Shown here one piece after another: positions 8,173 through 16,523 of a stretch of 64,000 bases of DNA. The position numbers and the translations under genes were made by a program. Location of the stretch: NCBI GenBank assembly GCA_036405235.1, contig DASWYA010000001.1, positions 806,001 through 870,000 on the forward strand, in the 5' to 3' direction. The notes under the pieces are model-generated. The model had not been told where the DNA came from and ran no database searches. It was given only the letters and a program-made list of their open reading frames with translations. Each line of letters starts with the position of its first letter. The stretch's first letter is position 1. The DNA comes from JASLCR01 sp036405235. Its GTDB lineage: Bacteria > Patescibacteriota > Saccharimonadia > Saccharimonadales > Saccharimonadaceae.

Positions 8173-10701
8173 ATGACAAAACGCTTGGTGTTAATTGATG
8201 GAATGAGCGTATTTTACCGCGGATATTTTGCTATGCCAGGGCTGAGCTTGCCGGATGGTACGCCAACTGGCGGGGTGTTTGGATTTGCTAGTATTGCGAT
8301 AGAGGTGATCAAGAAGCTTGAGCCCGACTATGTGGCTATAGCGTGGGACAAGAGCAAGACGGCAACCGCAAAGCGCAAAGAAATCTTTCCAGAATACAAA
8401 GCTGGTCGTACGCGTCCACCAGACGACTTTTTCGCACAGATTCCTTTGTTACATGATCTTTTGGAAAGTTTCGGCTGGCCAATATTAGAGCTGGACAACT
8501 ACGAAGCCGACGATATTATTGGCACGATTTCTGTAGCAGCGGCCGAGAAAGATATCGAGACTTGCATTATCAGTGGTGACTACGACATGATGCAGCTACT
8601 TAGTCCGCATACGAGCGTGTATATCAACAAAAAGGGCGCTGACATGATGCGCTTTACTGAAACTGAATTTGAAGAAAAGTATGGCGTAAAACTGACACAG
8701 TTTGTTGACTATAAAGCGCTTGTGGGCGATTCATCTGATAATATTCCAGGTGTGCGTGGCATCGGCCCGAAAGCAGCTCAGACACTGCTCGGTGAATACA
8801 AAACCTTGGACGGAATCTACGAGCACATTGATGAGCTGAAAGGTGCACAAAAACTAAAGCTCGAAGAGGGTAAAGACAATGCCTATATGAGTCGTGAGCT
8901 TGCGAAAATCTGGTGTGATGCGCCGGTAGACTTTGACTGGAAAGAAGCAGATATTAACAACACTAATTTACCCGCAGTAGCTGCCAAGCTAAAAGAATTT
9001 GAATTCCACTCACTGATCAAGCGACTACCCAAGCATATGCAGGAAGAAGCCGATACATCGCTGTATTTTCATGAGGCTGACGAGGTAAATCTACGGGAGA
9101 TTGAGTGGCCGGCTAGCCCGATGATCGATGGCCCGTTTGTGTTGCATCTTGATGGTGATGACGTGTGGCTTGCACTCAATCAGACGGAAGTATCGCATAA
9201 AAAAGCCGAGGAGGTAAGTAACAGCTTTTGGCGAGCGCTCGAGTTTGGTACGATCATTAGCTATGATGTGAAAGAACTTTATCACAGGCTTGCGGCAGTA
9301 GGTGTGGAGGTAAAATTTAACGAAATTCATGATATTCGTCAGGCTGCGTATTTACTTGATCCGCTGAAGCGAGATCGAAGTTTGGGTGGGCTGATCGGTG
9401 GTGAGCTTACGACTCCGCAAGAAGAAGTTGCAGCTATGTGGCAGATCTATGGCTGGCAAGTGAAAGCGTTTGCAGAGAAGCCAAAAGTAGATGAAATTGC
9501 ACATCGCTTTGACTTTCCACTTATCTATCATCTATTTAGGCTGGAGTATCGAGGTATCAAATTAGACCCCACAGTGCTGAAAAAAATGAGCAAAGAGTTA
9601 GGCGATAAGTATGCAAAGCTTGAGCAAGAAATGTATTCACTTGTTGGGTATGAATTTAATATCGCTAGCCCGAGTCAGCTTTCAGAGGTGTTATTTACGA
9701 AACTTCAACTACCAACAACTGGTATTAAAAAAGGAAAAACCAGCTATAGTACAGGTCAAAAGGAGCTTGATAAACTACGTGGGCAGAGTCCGATTATTGA
9801 ACTGATTGAACAAACTCGTGAACTCGCAAAGCTGAAAAATACTTATGTCGACACCTTGCCAGAGCAAGTAGACAAGAAGAATAGACTCCACACTACGTTT
9901 AATCAAGACGTAGCGCCAACCGGTAGACTGTCGAGCATAAATCCAAACTTACAAAATATACCTGTACGAAGTGAGACTGGGCGCAAGATTCGTGAAGCTT
10001 TCATCCCAGAAAAAGGCAATGTATTTGTTAGTGCTGATTACTCGCAGTTTGAGCTACGACTTGCAGCAGTGCTGGCAAACGATCAGCAGATGATTGATGA
10101 TTTCAATACGGACATCGATATTCATGCTAAAACAGCCAGTGATGTATACGGTATTCCGCTTGAAGATATCACAAAAAGTCAGCGCCGTGACGCTAAAGTT
10201 ATTAATTTCGGTGTACTCTATGGGATGGGTCCGCATGCTTTGGCAGGGAATACAGGTATGACTTTTGGCGAAGCGAAGAAGTTTATTGATCAGTATTTTG
10301 AACTGCGCAAACCAATTCGTGAGTTTATCGACAAGACACTCAAGCAGGCTGAAGATGAAGGCTACGTGGAAACATTTTATGGTCGCCGCCGCCCGACGCC
10401 AGATATCAAAAGTTCCAACTTTATGGTTCGTGAAGCCGCTAAGCGTGCAGCTGCGAATATGCCAATTCAAGGAACTGAGGCTGATCTCATGAAGCTAGCA
10501 ATGATAAAAATCGATGAAGAAATGGGTGATCTAGGACAGCAGATTTTACAGATTCATGACTCAATCCTTGTAGAGTGCCCAGAGAAAAATGCGGAAAAAA
10601 TCGGGAAGATTTTAAAAGAGACTATGGAGTCGATTGCGCCAGAGCTTCCGGTAAAACTAAAAGTTGACGTGAGTATTGGCAAGAATTGGGGAGAAGTATA
10701 A
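8173..10701 (+). CDS. polA: DNA polymerase I with 5' nuclease and inactive proofreading domain
   Basis: 842 residues. Residues 1-290 form the 5'-3' FEN-like nuclease (LIDGMSVFYRG, YEADDIIGT, GDYDMMQLL, GDSSDNIPGVRGIGPKAA). Residues ~310-440 occupy the place of the 3'-5' exonuclease, but the DxE motif is missing (FVLHLDGDDVWLAL), so proofreading is probably absent, as in Taq and many Gram-positive Pol I enzymes. The polymerase domain has motif A DYSQFELR (about residue 622), motif B RRDAKVINFGVLYG (about 670) and motif C QIHDSILVE (His795, Asp796). It processes Okazaki fragments and fills repair gaps. The next gene starts 2 nt downstream. Confidence 0.97.
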   Translation: MTKRLVLIDGMSVFYRGYFAMPGLSLPDGTPTGGVFGFASIAIEVIKKLEPDYVAIAWDKSKTATAKRKEIFPEYKAGRTRPPDDFFAQIPLLHDLLESFGWPILELDNYEADDIIGTISVAAAEKDIETCIISGDYDMMQLLSPHTSVYINKKGADMMRFTETEFEEKYGVKLTQFVDYKALVGDSSDNIPGVRGIGPKAAQTLLGEYKTLDGIYEHIDELKGAQKLKLEEGKDNAYMSRELAKIWCDAPVDFDWKEADINNTNLPAVAAKLKEFEFHSLIKRLPKHMQEEADTSLYFHEADEVNLREIEWPASPMIDGPFVLHLDGDDVWLALNQTEVSHKKAEEVSNSFWRALEFGTIISYDVKELYHRLAAVGVEVKFNEIHDIRQAAYLLDPLKRDRSLGGLIGGELTTPQEEVAAMWQIYGWQVKAFAEKPKVDEIAHRFDFPLIYHLFRLEYRGIKLDPTVLKKMSKELGDKYAKLEQEMYSLVGYEFNIASPSQLSEVLFTKLQLPTTGIKKGKTSYSTGQKELDKLRGQSPIIELIEQTRELAKLKNTYVDTLPEQVDKKNRLHTTFNQDVAPTGRLSSINPNLQNIPVRSETGRKIREAFIPEKGNVFVSADYSQFELRLAAVLANDQQMIDDFNTDIDIHAKTASDVYGIPLEDITKSQRRDAKVINFGVLYGMGPHALAGNTGMTFGEAKKFIDQYFELRKPIREFIDKTLKQAEDEGYVETFYGRRRPTPDIKSSNFMVREAAKRAAANMPIQGTEADLMKLAMIKIDEEMGDLGQQILQIHDSILVECPEKNAEKIGKILKETMESIAPELPVKLKVDVSIGKNWGEV

Positions 10702-10703
10702 CG

Positions 10704-11345
10704 GTGGTAGATCATTGGGAGAGTTTGAGTAGCCAATATGAAAGAGAAGATTGGTCGACGAAGCCCTCAATTTTTGCTACGGAGATTCATGAATATATTC
10801 CTACTGGCGCTCGGATATTAGAGCTTGGCTGTGGCCAAGGACAGGATGGTCTATGGTTTGCAGATGAGCAGAATAGATTTCACGTATTAGCAACCGACAT
10901 CTCTTCATCTGCTCTTGAAAATGCTCAAAAGAGAAAGGCTGAGCTTGAAGTCGACGCAATTGAATTTGAGCGGCTAGATCTCGCTGAGCTGTTTCGTTAT
11001 CCAGATGAGATTTTTGATATGGTTTACTCTCATCTAGGGCTGCACTATTTTGATAAAACAGTGACCGAGCGGCTTTTTGCGGAAATCTATCGTGTACTGA
11101 AGCCCAGAGGAGTGTTGGCATTTCTTGCGAATTCTGTAAATGACCCTGAATATGGCACAGGAATAAAAATAGAAGATGATTATTTTGAGACGGCAGGCAC
11201 GAAAAAACGATACTTTAGTGCATCTACGGCACTGGACTTCACGAAGAATTTTGATGTAATTTTGTGTGACGAAGACGGAGAAACCTATAAAGATAGAAAA
11301 ATCGGAGTGCATAATTTGGTACGATTTGTTGGCAGGAAGAAATGA
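10704..11345 (+). CDS. Class I SAM-dependent methyltransferase
   Basis: 213 residues from GTG 10704, chosen because GGGGAGAAG lies about 7 nt upstream and the start is 2 nt after the polA stop; an in-frame TTG at 10686 would overlap polA. Motif I is ILELGCGQGQDGLWFA, the acidic end of strand 2 is LATDISSSALE, and the post-motif region is FDMVYSHLGLHYF followed by EIYRVLKPRGVLAF, a methyltransferase type 11/25 pattern. The substrate is unknown. It overlaps the NUDIX gene by ATGA, suggesting coupled translation. Confidence 0.85.
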   Translation: MVDHWESLSSQYEREDWSTKPSIFATEIHEYIPTGARILELGCGQGQDGLWFADEQNRFHVLATDISSSALENAQKRKAELEVDAIEFERLDLAELFRYPDEIFDMVYSHLGLHYFDKTVTERLFAEIYRVLKPRGVLAFLANSVNDPEYGTGIKIEDDYFETAGTKKRYFSASTALDFTKNFDVILCDEDGETYKDRKIGVHNLVRFVGRKK

Positions 11346-11725
11346 GCACGAAATTTAATGTAGGCGTTAAGGCGATTATCGAGCATGATGGAAAGTATTT
11401 ATTGTTAAAGAAAGATGATTTTTGGGATACACCGGGCGGAAGAATTGATGGAGACGAAACGGTTGAGGAAGCGCTTAGACGAGAGCTATCTGAAGAGCTG
11501 CCGGGCTGTAAAAACGCACAAATCGGGAAATTGCTGAACGCGGTGCGCTTACCTGGACTGAGGTTTGGTGATCATGGCCTATTCCTAATTTGGTACTACG
11601 TGCGGGTAGATTTTCCTGACGGTGTAAAAATCAGCGATGAGCACGAAACCTATAAATGGTGTACGCCTGAGGAAGTTAGAGAATTGGCATCAACTGGTAT
11701 AGCTGAGGCTGTGCAGAGTGTATGA
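11342..11725 (+). CDS. NUDIX hydrolase
   Basis: 127 residues with a NUDIX box starting GGRIDGDETVEEALRRELSEE, which keeps the GX5EX7REUXEE metal-binding core; the Gly after EE is shifted by one residue. NUDIX enzymes hydrolyse nucleoside diphosphates linked to a second moiety. Substrate cannot be read from the sequence; house-cleaning of oxidised or non-canonical nucleotides is a fair guess beside polA and mutM. It overlaps the methyltransferase stop by 4 nt. Confidence 0.88.
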   Translation: MSTKFNVGVKAIIEHDGKYLLLKKDDFWDTPGGRIDGDETVEEALRRELSEELPGCKNAQIGKLLNAVRLPGLRFGDHGLFLIWYYVRVDFPDGVKISDEHETYKWCTPEEVRELASTGIAEAVQSV

Positions 11726-11732
11726 TAGAAGC

Positions 11733-12092
11733 ATGAACGATAACGAAAAAGCAAAACAATTTCTACAAGATCAAGAATATATGGTCATAGCAGTTACGCT
11801 CGAGGATAGTACGCCTTGGGCTTTACCGGTACGGCTCCGACACTGGGACGGGAATGTATTTGAGTGGGACTCTATGCTCGCGACTGAGCATTCAAAAGCA
11901 CTTGAGCGCAGTCCCGAGATGGCGATTACGATTTTTCAAAAATTCTCAGATAGTCAGACCGGTATTTACGCAAAAGGGCATGGTGAGCTCGTAGAGGAAA
12001 AAGACCATGGCTTGGGGCGCTATCGATTTACGGCAGAAAAAGTGTGGCTCAACGATGAGACATTCAAGAAGCGTGAGGTAGAGCTCGGGTGA
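11733..12092 (+). CDS. Pyridoxamine 5'-phosphate oxidase-like split-barrel protein
   Basis: 119 residues from ATG 11733 (an in-frame ATG at 11718 would overlap the NUDIX gene; the later start has AGAAG before it). The pattern fits the FMN-binding split-barrel family: a helix followed by YMVIAVTLEDSTPWALPVRL, an EWDSMLATEHSKALERSP turn and MAITIFQ. The true substrate could be a flavin, F420 or heme; the family is functionally mixed. Its stop overlaps the next GTG start (GTGA). Confidence 0.65.
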   Translation: MNDNEKAKQFLQDQEYMVIAVTLEDSTPWALPVRLRHWDGNVFEWDSMLATEHSKALERSPEMAITIFQKFSDSQTGIYAKGHGELVEEKDHGLGRYRFTAEKVWLNDETFKKREVELG

Positions 12093-12952
12093 TTCATAGC
12101 AAATGGCGGCGATTTTTACCTGGTTCCAGAAAACAGACAACGCTTCCATCTCATGAGAGTGGAGATATTTTCTGGCAAGCCAAGCAGCTGATTATGGAGC
12201 TTGCTGCAGGTCGCAAACTTGATCAACAGTTAATGGTCGAGGTTGTACGTCGTTTACGTAAAGAGCGTGATGAAAGTAATGCTATTCAGGGTATTGCTAT
12301 CTTGATAGCTGAAGCGCCACGCGTGTCCGAGGCGCAAGCGGATATGGATGATCACCGTGGTGGCTACCGAAATCACAAGGCCAGACTCTATGAACTGATT
12401 GATTTTAATGACGTGTTTGTCGAAACGATCCTGGCCCTTCCAAGCTACGAGCTAACTGATTTTGAGCAGCAGCTAAAGAAGGCGATGAGCGACATGTGCG
12501 ATGAAGTGTATGCATTTATGCTCAGCGACAAACAATACGAGGCAATTACACATGGTCTGAGTCGCGAGATCGCTGTCTACAAGGCTGCTAAAGAGCTTGG
12601 GTATGACGTACGTATGACGAGTCGTGTTGAGGATGCACATGGTGTCGATATGATTATTCGTGATGCACGCGGTCGATCGATGAGTATAGATTGTAAAACG
12701 CGTTCATCGTATCATTTTAGGCTGCTTGATATAAAAAAGGATGGGTTTATCAGCGAGCAGGAAAGACTTGATGCGGAGCTTCAGGGATTTATTGTGCTTA
12801 CGCGTGGCAAGCATAGTGATTTTGTGCGGACGACTCTGTTTAGAGTTTCCACTGAGGATCTAGGCGAAATTCGTGCATTTAGTTTTGTTGATAGTACTAA
12901 GTTCGCTGATCTTTTGAAACGCGCAATGGATGCTCAGCTTAGGAAGGATTGA
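12089..12952 (+). CDS. Candidate PD-(D/E)XK-fold nuclease, otherwise unknown
   Basis: 287 residues from GTG 12089, overlapping the previous stop by 4 nt. Residues 1-150 are helical and unmatched. Residues ~155-215 carry the spacing of a PD-(D/E)XK restriction-nuclease-like core: Glu160 in GLSREIAVYKAAKELGYDV, Asp187 in HGVDMII and Asp201-Cys-Lys203 in SIDCKTR. The acid, Asp and DxK triad, helix and three strands in order support this fold, but no named family was recognised. It might act on nucleic acid in repair or defence, or be a structural relative. Co-transcribed with the NUDIX and flavin-barrel genes. Confidence 0.6.
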   Translation: MIHSKWRRFLPGSRKQTTLPSHESGDIFWQAKQLIMELAAGRKLDQQLMVEVVRRLRKERDESNAIQGIAILIAEAPRVSEAQADMDDHRGGYRNHKARLYELIDFNDVFVETILALPSYELTDFEQQLKKAMSDMCDEVYAFMLSDKQYEAITHGLSREIAVYKAAKELGYDVRMTSRVEDAHGVDMIIRDARGRSMSIDCKTRSSYHFRLLDIKKDGFISEQERLDAELQGFIVLTRGKHSDFVRTTLFRVSTEDLGEIRAFSFVDSTKFADLLKRAMDAQLRKD

Positions 12953-12983
12953 CATAACTAGCCAGAGGTGACACTATAAACGT

Positions 12984-13604
12984 ATGCAACGAAGCGGATC
13001 ACGATTTTTCCCATTATTTATAGTTTTCATCATCATAGTTCTTGTCGTAGTAGCAGTCGTCTCTATCGGACGTGCACTTTTTTCAGGTACGCAAAATGCC
13101 ACACCTGCAGAAGTAGACAAAGGCCAGAGCGAGCTGCTAAAAACTGACGATGGAAATAGCGTACGAATGACTGTTCGCGGACCAATCGTCGCTGAGGAAG
13201 ATTTTAAGTCTTATACGATTACAGTGTCCCCAGACGATCGTACGATGGCTATTTATAAAGGTTATCTTGAAGATGTTACCAAAGAAAAGTCCCTTTCAAA
13301 TAACACAAGAGCATATGAACAATTTGTGTACGCACTTGATAAAGCCAACATGATGAAAGGTGTAGTGCCAGAAGACGACGCGAAAAACGATCTCAGGGGT
13401 ATTTGTGCAAGTGGCTATATCTACGAGTACAGTGTACTTGTCAACGATGATCCAGTGAAGAGACTTTGGACATCAACCTGTGATGGTTCAAAAGGTTCTC
13501 TACAAGCAAGCACAGATCAGCTTAACAATCTTTTCTTTGCACAGATACCAAATGCGCGCGAACTTGTTCCGTTTAAGAGTTCTGGTCCGCGTTTTTCACT
13601 TTAG
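12984..13604 (+). CDS. Single-pass membrane protein of unknown function
   Basis: 206 residues: one strong hydrophobic segment at about residues 9-30 (FFPLFIVFIIIVLVVVAVV), then an extracytoplasmic domain with two cysteines (in GICASG and STCDGS) about 28 residues apart that could form a disulfide. No recognised family. Upstream, the reading TGA-CACTAT ends 6 nt before the ATG and fits the window's leaderless pattern, though CACTAT is a weak -10. Stop is immediately followed by the HAD gene start. Confidence 0.65.
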   Translation: MQRSGSRFFPLFIVFIIIVLVVVAVVSIGRALFSGTQNATPAEVDKGQSELLKTDDGNSVRMTVRGPIVAEEDFKSYTITVSPDDRTMAIYKGYLEDVTKEKSLSNNTRAYEQFVYALDKANMMKGVVPEDDAKNDLRGICASGYIYEYSVLVNDDPVKRLWTSTCDGSKGSLQASTDQLNNLFFAQIPNARELVPFKSSGPRFSL

Positions 13605-14192
13605 ATGATTAAAGCTATTATTTTTGACTGTTTTGGCGTGCTCTACGTTGATGCAAGTCATGATTTCTATGAAAATCAGGTGCCACATTATGAAAAGTTG
13701 CGCTCGGCACTGATGGAACTAAATAAAGCATCTGATTATGGCCTTATTACTCAAGATGAGTGGACGAGACAGGTCTCGGAGACGACAGGACTACCGCTTG
13801 TATTTGTACGGCAAAACATACAGCGTACAAATATTCGAAACAAGCAACTACTTGAGTATACGCAGCAACTAAGGACTCGCTACAAAGTAGGGATGTTAAG
13901 TAATATCGGCAAAGGTGCAATGGATCAGTTTTTTGCTGCCGAGGAGCGCAAAGAACTATTTGATACAGTAGTCCTCTCAAGTGAAATTGGCTTGACCAAA
14001 CCGCATCCGGAAATATTTCGTCTAACAGCCGAGCGACTGGGTGTACAGCCTGGAGAATGTGTCATGATCGATGATCTTGAAGAGAATTGCAGCGGTGCTG
14101 ATGCGGCTGGTATGCAGGCTATCCACTATAGAACAAACAAACAGACTATTCGTGATTTAGCAGCGATCTTGGAAGAAGACAAACATGCCTGA
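13605..14192 (+). CDS. HAD-superfamily hydrolase, subfamily IA
   Basis: 195 residues. Motif I is IIFDCFGVLY with the nucleophile Asp; the usual +2 Asp is Phe, as in YihX-like and dehalogenase-like members that read DxGGVL. Motif II is GMLSNIGKG, motif III the Lys in LTKPHPEIF, and motif IV MIDDLEENCSGADAAGM. Substrates are likely small phosphorylated metabolites. Starts on the base after the preceding stop and overlaps mutM by 8 nt, so it belongs to the mutM-holA transcription unit. Confidence 0.87.
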   Translation: MIKAIIFDCFGVLYVDASHDFYENQVPHYEKLRSALMELNKASDYGLITQDEWTRQVSETTGLPLVFVRQNIQRTNIRNKQLLEYTQQLRTRYKVGMLSNIGKGAMDQFFAAEERKELFDTVVLSSEIGLTKPHPEIFRLTAERLGVQPGECVMIDDLEENCSGADAAGMQAIHYRTNKQTIRDLAAILEEDKHA

Positions 14193-15060
14193 ACTGCCGG
14201 AAGTAGAGACAGTACGCCGTGGTCTTCATGAGCTGATTATCGACCGAACGATTCGGTCAGCAACGGAGCGTGATTCACCGAAAAGCTTTCCAAATACAGA
14301 CGCTGATGTGGCTCAGTTTTTGGTAGACGCCAGGGTGATTAATGTACGTCGTCGCGCCAAAGTACTATTAATTGATCTTACGAGTGAATATACATTGGTA
14401 ATTCATTTAAAGATGACAGGGCAGATTGTGTTTCGTGCTAGCGATGTAGCTTTTGGTGCCGGCCATCCAAACGATAGCTTAATTGGTGAATTACCAGATC
14501 GCAGTACGCGCGTCGTGATTGAATTTACGGACGGATCACATCTGTATTTTAATGATCAGCGAAAGTTTGGCTGGATGAAGCTTTACCCGACTATCGAAGT
14601 GCCCAATATTGATTTTATGCAGAAAGTTGGCCCCGAGCCGCTCGAAGATAAAATCACAGCGAAAGATTTTATCCAGCGTATACGACGGCGAAACGGCACG
14701 ACCATCAAAGCGGCTATTTTGGATCAAACAGTGCTTGCAGGGGTAGGGAATATCTATGCCGATGAGAGCTTATGGGGTGCGAAAATCCATCCAGCCATGC
14801 GAGTTAAGGATGTACCCGATGAGCAGTTAGCTGAATTACTGGGAGAGATCAAGTACGTCATGAATCTCGCAATTGAAAAAGGCGGCAGTACTAACAAAAA
14901 TTATGTGAACGCGGAAGGTAAAAAAGGCAGCTACATGGATTTTGCACGCGTCTTCCGCCGTGAAGGTCTGGAGTGCCCGCGCCACCCAGGAGTGATTATA
15001 GAAAAGATTCGCGTAGCTGGTCGTGGTACGCATATCTGTCCAACCTGTCAGGTACAATAG
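14185..15060 (+). CDS. mutM: Formamidopyrimidine-DNA glycosylase MutM/Fpg
   Basis: Excises 8-oxoguanine and formamidopyrimidines and nicks the abasic site. 291 residues starting MPELPEVETVRRGL, in which Pro1 (after Met removal) and Glu2 are catalytic. The helix-two-turn-helix contains LDQTVLAGVGNIYADE. The C-terminal zinc finger has CPRH, then RVAGRGTHICPTCQ; the second zinc ligand is His instead of the usual Cys, so the site would be Cys3His. A 15-residue insertion-like loop GAGHPNDSLIGELPD is seen at about residues 92-106. Overlaps the HAD gene by 8 nt and is followed 4 nt later by holA. Confidence 0.96.
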   Translation: MPELPEVETVRRGLHELIIDRTIRSATERDSPKSFPNTDADVAQFLVDARVINVRRRAKVLLIDLTSEYTLVIHLKMTGQIVFRASDVAFGAGHPNDSLIGELPDRSTRVVIEFTDGSHLYFNDQRKFGWMKLYPTIEVPNIDFMQKVGPEPLEDKITAKDFIQRIRRRNGTTIKAAILDQTVLAGVGNIYADESLWGAKIHPAMRVKDVPDEQLAELLGEIKYVMNLAIEKGGSTNKNYVNAEGKKGSYMDFARVFRREGLECPRHPGVIIEKIRVAGRGTHICPTCQVQ

Positions 15061-15064
15061 AGAA

Positions 15065-15985
15065 ATGATCTATTTCTTGTCGGGAGAAAATTGGTATGGG
15101 CGTGATTTGGCTTTGAAGGCATTGCTAAAAAATGTAGGTGTTGAAGCAATTGAGCGCCCAGACACTACCACATTGGATGCGTCTGAGCTACGCGATATGT
15201 TGCGTGCGCAATCACTATTTTCTGAGAAGCGCTGCATTGTTTTCTCGAATCTCTCAGAAAACAAACCGGTTTGGGAAGTGTTGGGTGATAGCCTTGATGC
15301 TGTCTCGTCAGATATTACGCTTATCTTCGTTGAAGATAAGCCGGATAAACGTACTAGAACCTATAAAGCGCTTCAGAAGCATGCCAAAACAGAAGAGTTT
15401 TCGCTTTGGACACCGCGCGATACGCCGCGAGCGACGGAATGGTTATTGGCTGTAGCCAAGTCGCAGAATATACCGCTCAAAACCCGGCATGCGAAGCAAA
15501 TGATTGAACTAGTAGGCGTTGACCAGGCACGGCTGGCAAAAGCTCTTGAAAAGCTAGCATTGGCTGATGAGATCAATGAGCAAATCATTGAGGCTGTAGT
15601 AGATCAGAGCCCGAATGACTCAATCTTTACATTGCTAGAGTCTGCACTGAAAGGGGATATTGCCGAAGTCAGACAGAGTATAGTCAATCTCAGTCAGATC
15701 GAGGATGCATATAAAGTTTTTGGCTTACTATCATCACAGATCTTACAGATCGGTGCGTTAGTATTTGCAGGTGAAAAATCATCAGGTGAGGTGGCAAAAG
15801 ATATTGGTGCGCATCCATTTGTACTTTCCAAGCTGGCTCCATATGCAAAGAGGATAGATCACTCTCGAGCAAAGCTTTATATAGATATGGCTGCAAAAAC
15901 CGATATGCAACTAAAATCCACCAGCGTCGATCCATGGACACTGGTGGAAAAGTTGCTCGGAGAAATCGCTATTTCTTCGCAGTAG
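15065..15985 (+). CDS. holA: DNA polymerase III delta subunit
   Basis: Clamp-loader delta subunit that opens the sliding clamp. 306 residues from ATG 15065, taken because the protein then begins MIYFLSGENWYGRD like other HolA proteins and a TACAAT box (15053-15058) ends 6 nt upstream, inside the 3' end of mutM. The AAA+-like first domain is degenerate, as expected for delta; the C-terminal collar region is helical. The last 17 nt overlap the convergent rpsT gene. Confidence 0.87.
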   Translation: MIYFLSGENWYGRDLALKALLKNVGVEAIERPDTTTLDASELRDMLRAQSLFSEKRCIVFSNLSENKPVWEVLGDSLDAVSSDITLIFVEDKPDKRTRTYKALQKHAKTEEFSLWTPRDTPRATEWLLAVAKSQNIPLKTRHAKQMIELVGVDQARLAKALEKLALADEINEQIIEAVVDQSPNDSIFTLLESALKGDIAEVRQSIVNLSQIEDAYKVFGLLSSQILQIGALVFAGEKSSGEVAKDIGAHPFVLSKLAPYAKRIDHSRAKLYIDMAAKTDMQLKSTSVDPWTLVEKLLGEIAISSQ

Positions 15986-16328
15986 GTTTTTTAGCTGCAG
16001 GCTTCTTCGCAGGAGCTTTCTTGGCTGCTGGTTTTGCCGGGGCAGTTTTCTTTGGAGCAGCTGCCTTCTTCGCAGGAGCAAGTTTTACTCCTGCATCTTT
16101 AGCGATTTTAGCGACAGAAGCTTTGCGGCGAGCGACAGTGTTTTTGTGCAAGAGATTTTTCTTGAGGGCTTTGTCGAGCTCAGAATGAACTGCGCTTAGG
16201 CTTTCACTGGTTGGCTTGGCTTGAAACGCCTTCATAGCTGCTTTGATAGCACGCTTTGTCGCCATATTGCGTTCGCGGCGGACATTAGCTTGCTTGACGC
16301 GTTTGATCGCGGATTTGATGATTGGCAT
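15969..16328 (-). CDS. rpsT: 30S ribosomal protein S20 with Lys/Ala-rich tail
   Basis: 119 residues. The first ~85 match S20 (MPIIKSAIKRVKQANVRRER, MATKRAIKAAMKAF, LHKNTVARRKASVAKIA). The last ~35 residues are a low-complexity Ala/Lys/Pro extension, like histone-type tails, which probably contacts RNA. The 3' end overlaps holA by 17 nt in antisense. Expressed from a full promoter with a leader holding an AGGTAAAGGA ribosome-binding region. Confidence 0.95.
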   Translation of the reverse strand: MPIIKSAIKRVKQANVRRERNMATKRAIKAAMKAFQAKPTSESLSAVHSELDKALKKNLLHKNTVARRKASVAKIAKDAGVKLAPAKKAAAPKKTAPAKPAAKKAPAKKPAAKKPTAKK

Positions 16329-16377
16329 GTAGTTTGTTCCTTTACCTCTTAAAGCTAGTATTGCTAATCAAAGAGAG

Positions 16378-16406
16378 ATTATAGGGGAGAAGATGGGTTT
16401 TGTAAA
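16378..16406 (-). promoter_or_regulatory. rpsT promoter
   Basis: On the minus strand TTTACA (16406-16401), a 17-nt spacer and TATAAT (16383-16378). The resulting leader is about 45 nt, with a Shine-Dalgarno sequence; not leaderless. Confidence 0.8.
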
Positions 16407-16449
16407 GGGTTGTCATAAGTAAAACGGCATCACCACCTCTGTTATTTGA

Positions 16450-16478
16450 TTGACAAAAGCAAGAAAATTTGCTACAGT
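16450..16478 (+). promoter_or_regulatory. TTGACA-type promoter of the Cys-repeat protein
   Basis: TTGACA (16450-16455), 17-nt spacer, TGC-extended TACAGT (16473-16478). Leader is about 39 nt. Same design as the promoters at 17786, 20329, 25274 and 44812. Confidence 0.8.
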
Positions 16479-16523
16479 GAAAGGAAGTATCCATATAAAA
16501 TAAACATTTGACTAAAAAGGCGC

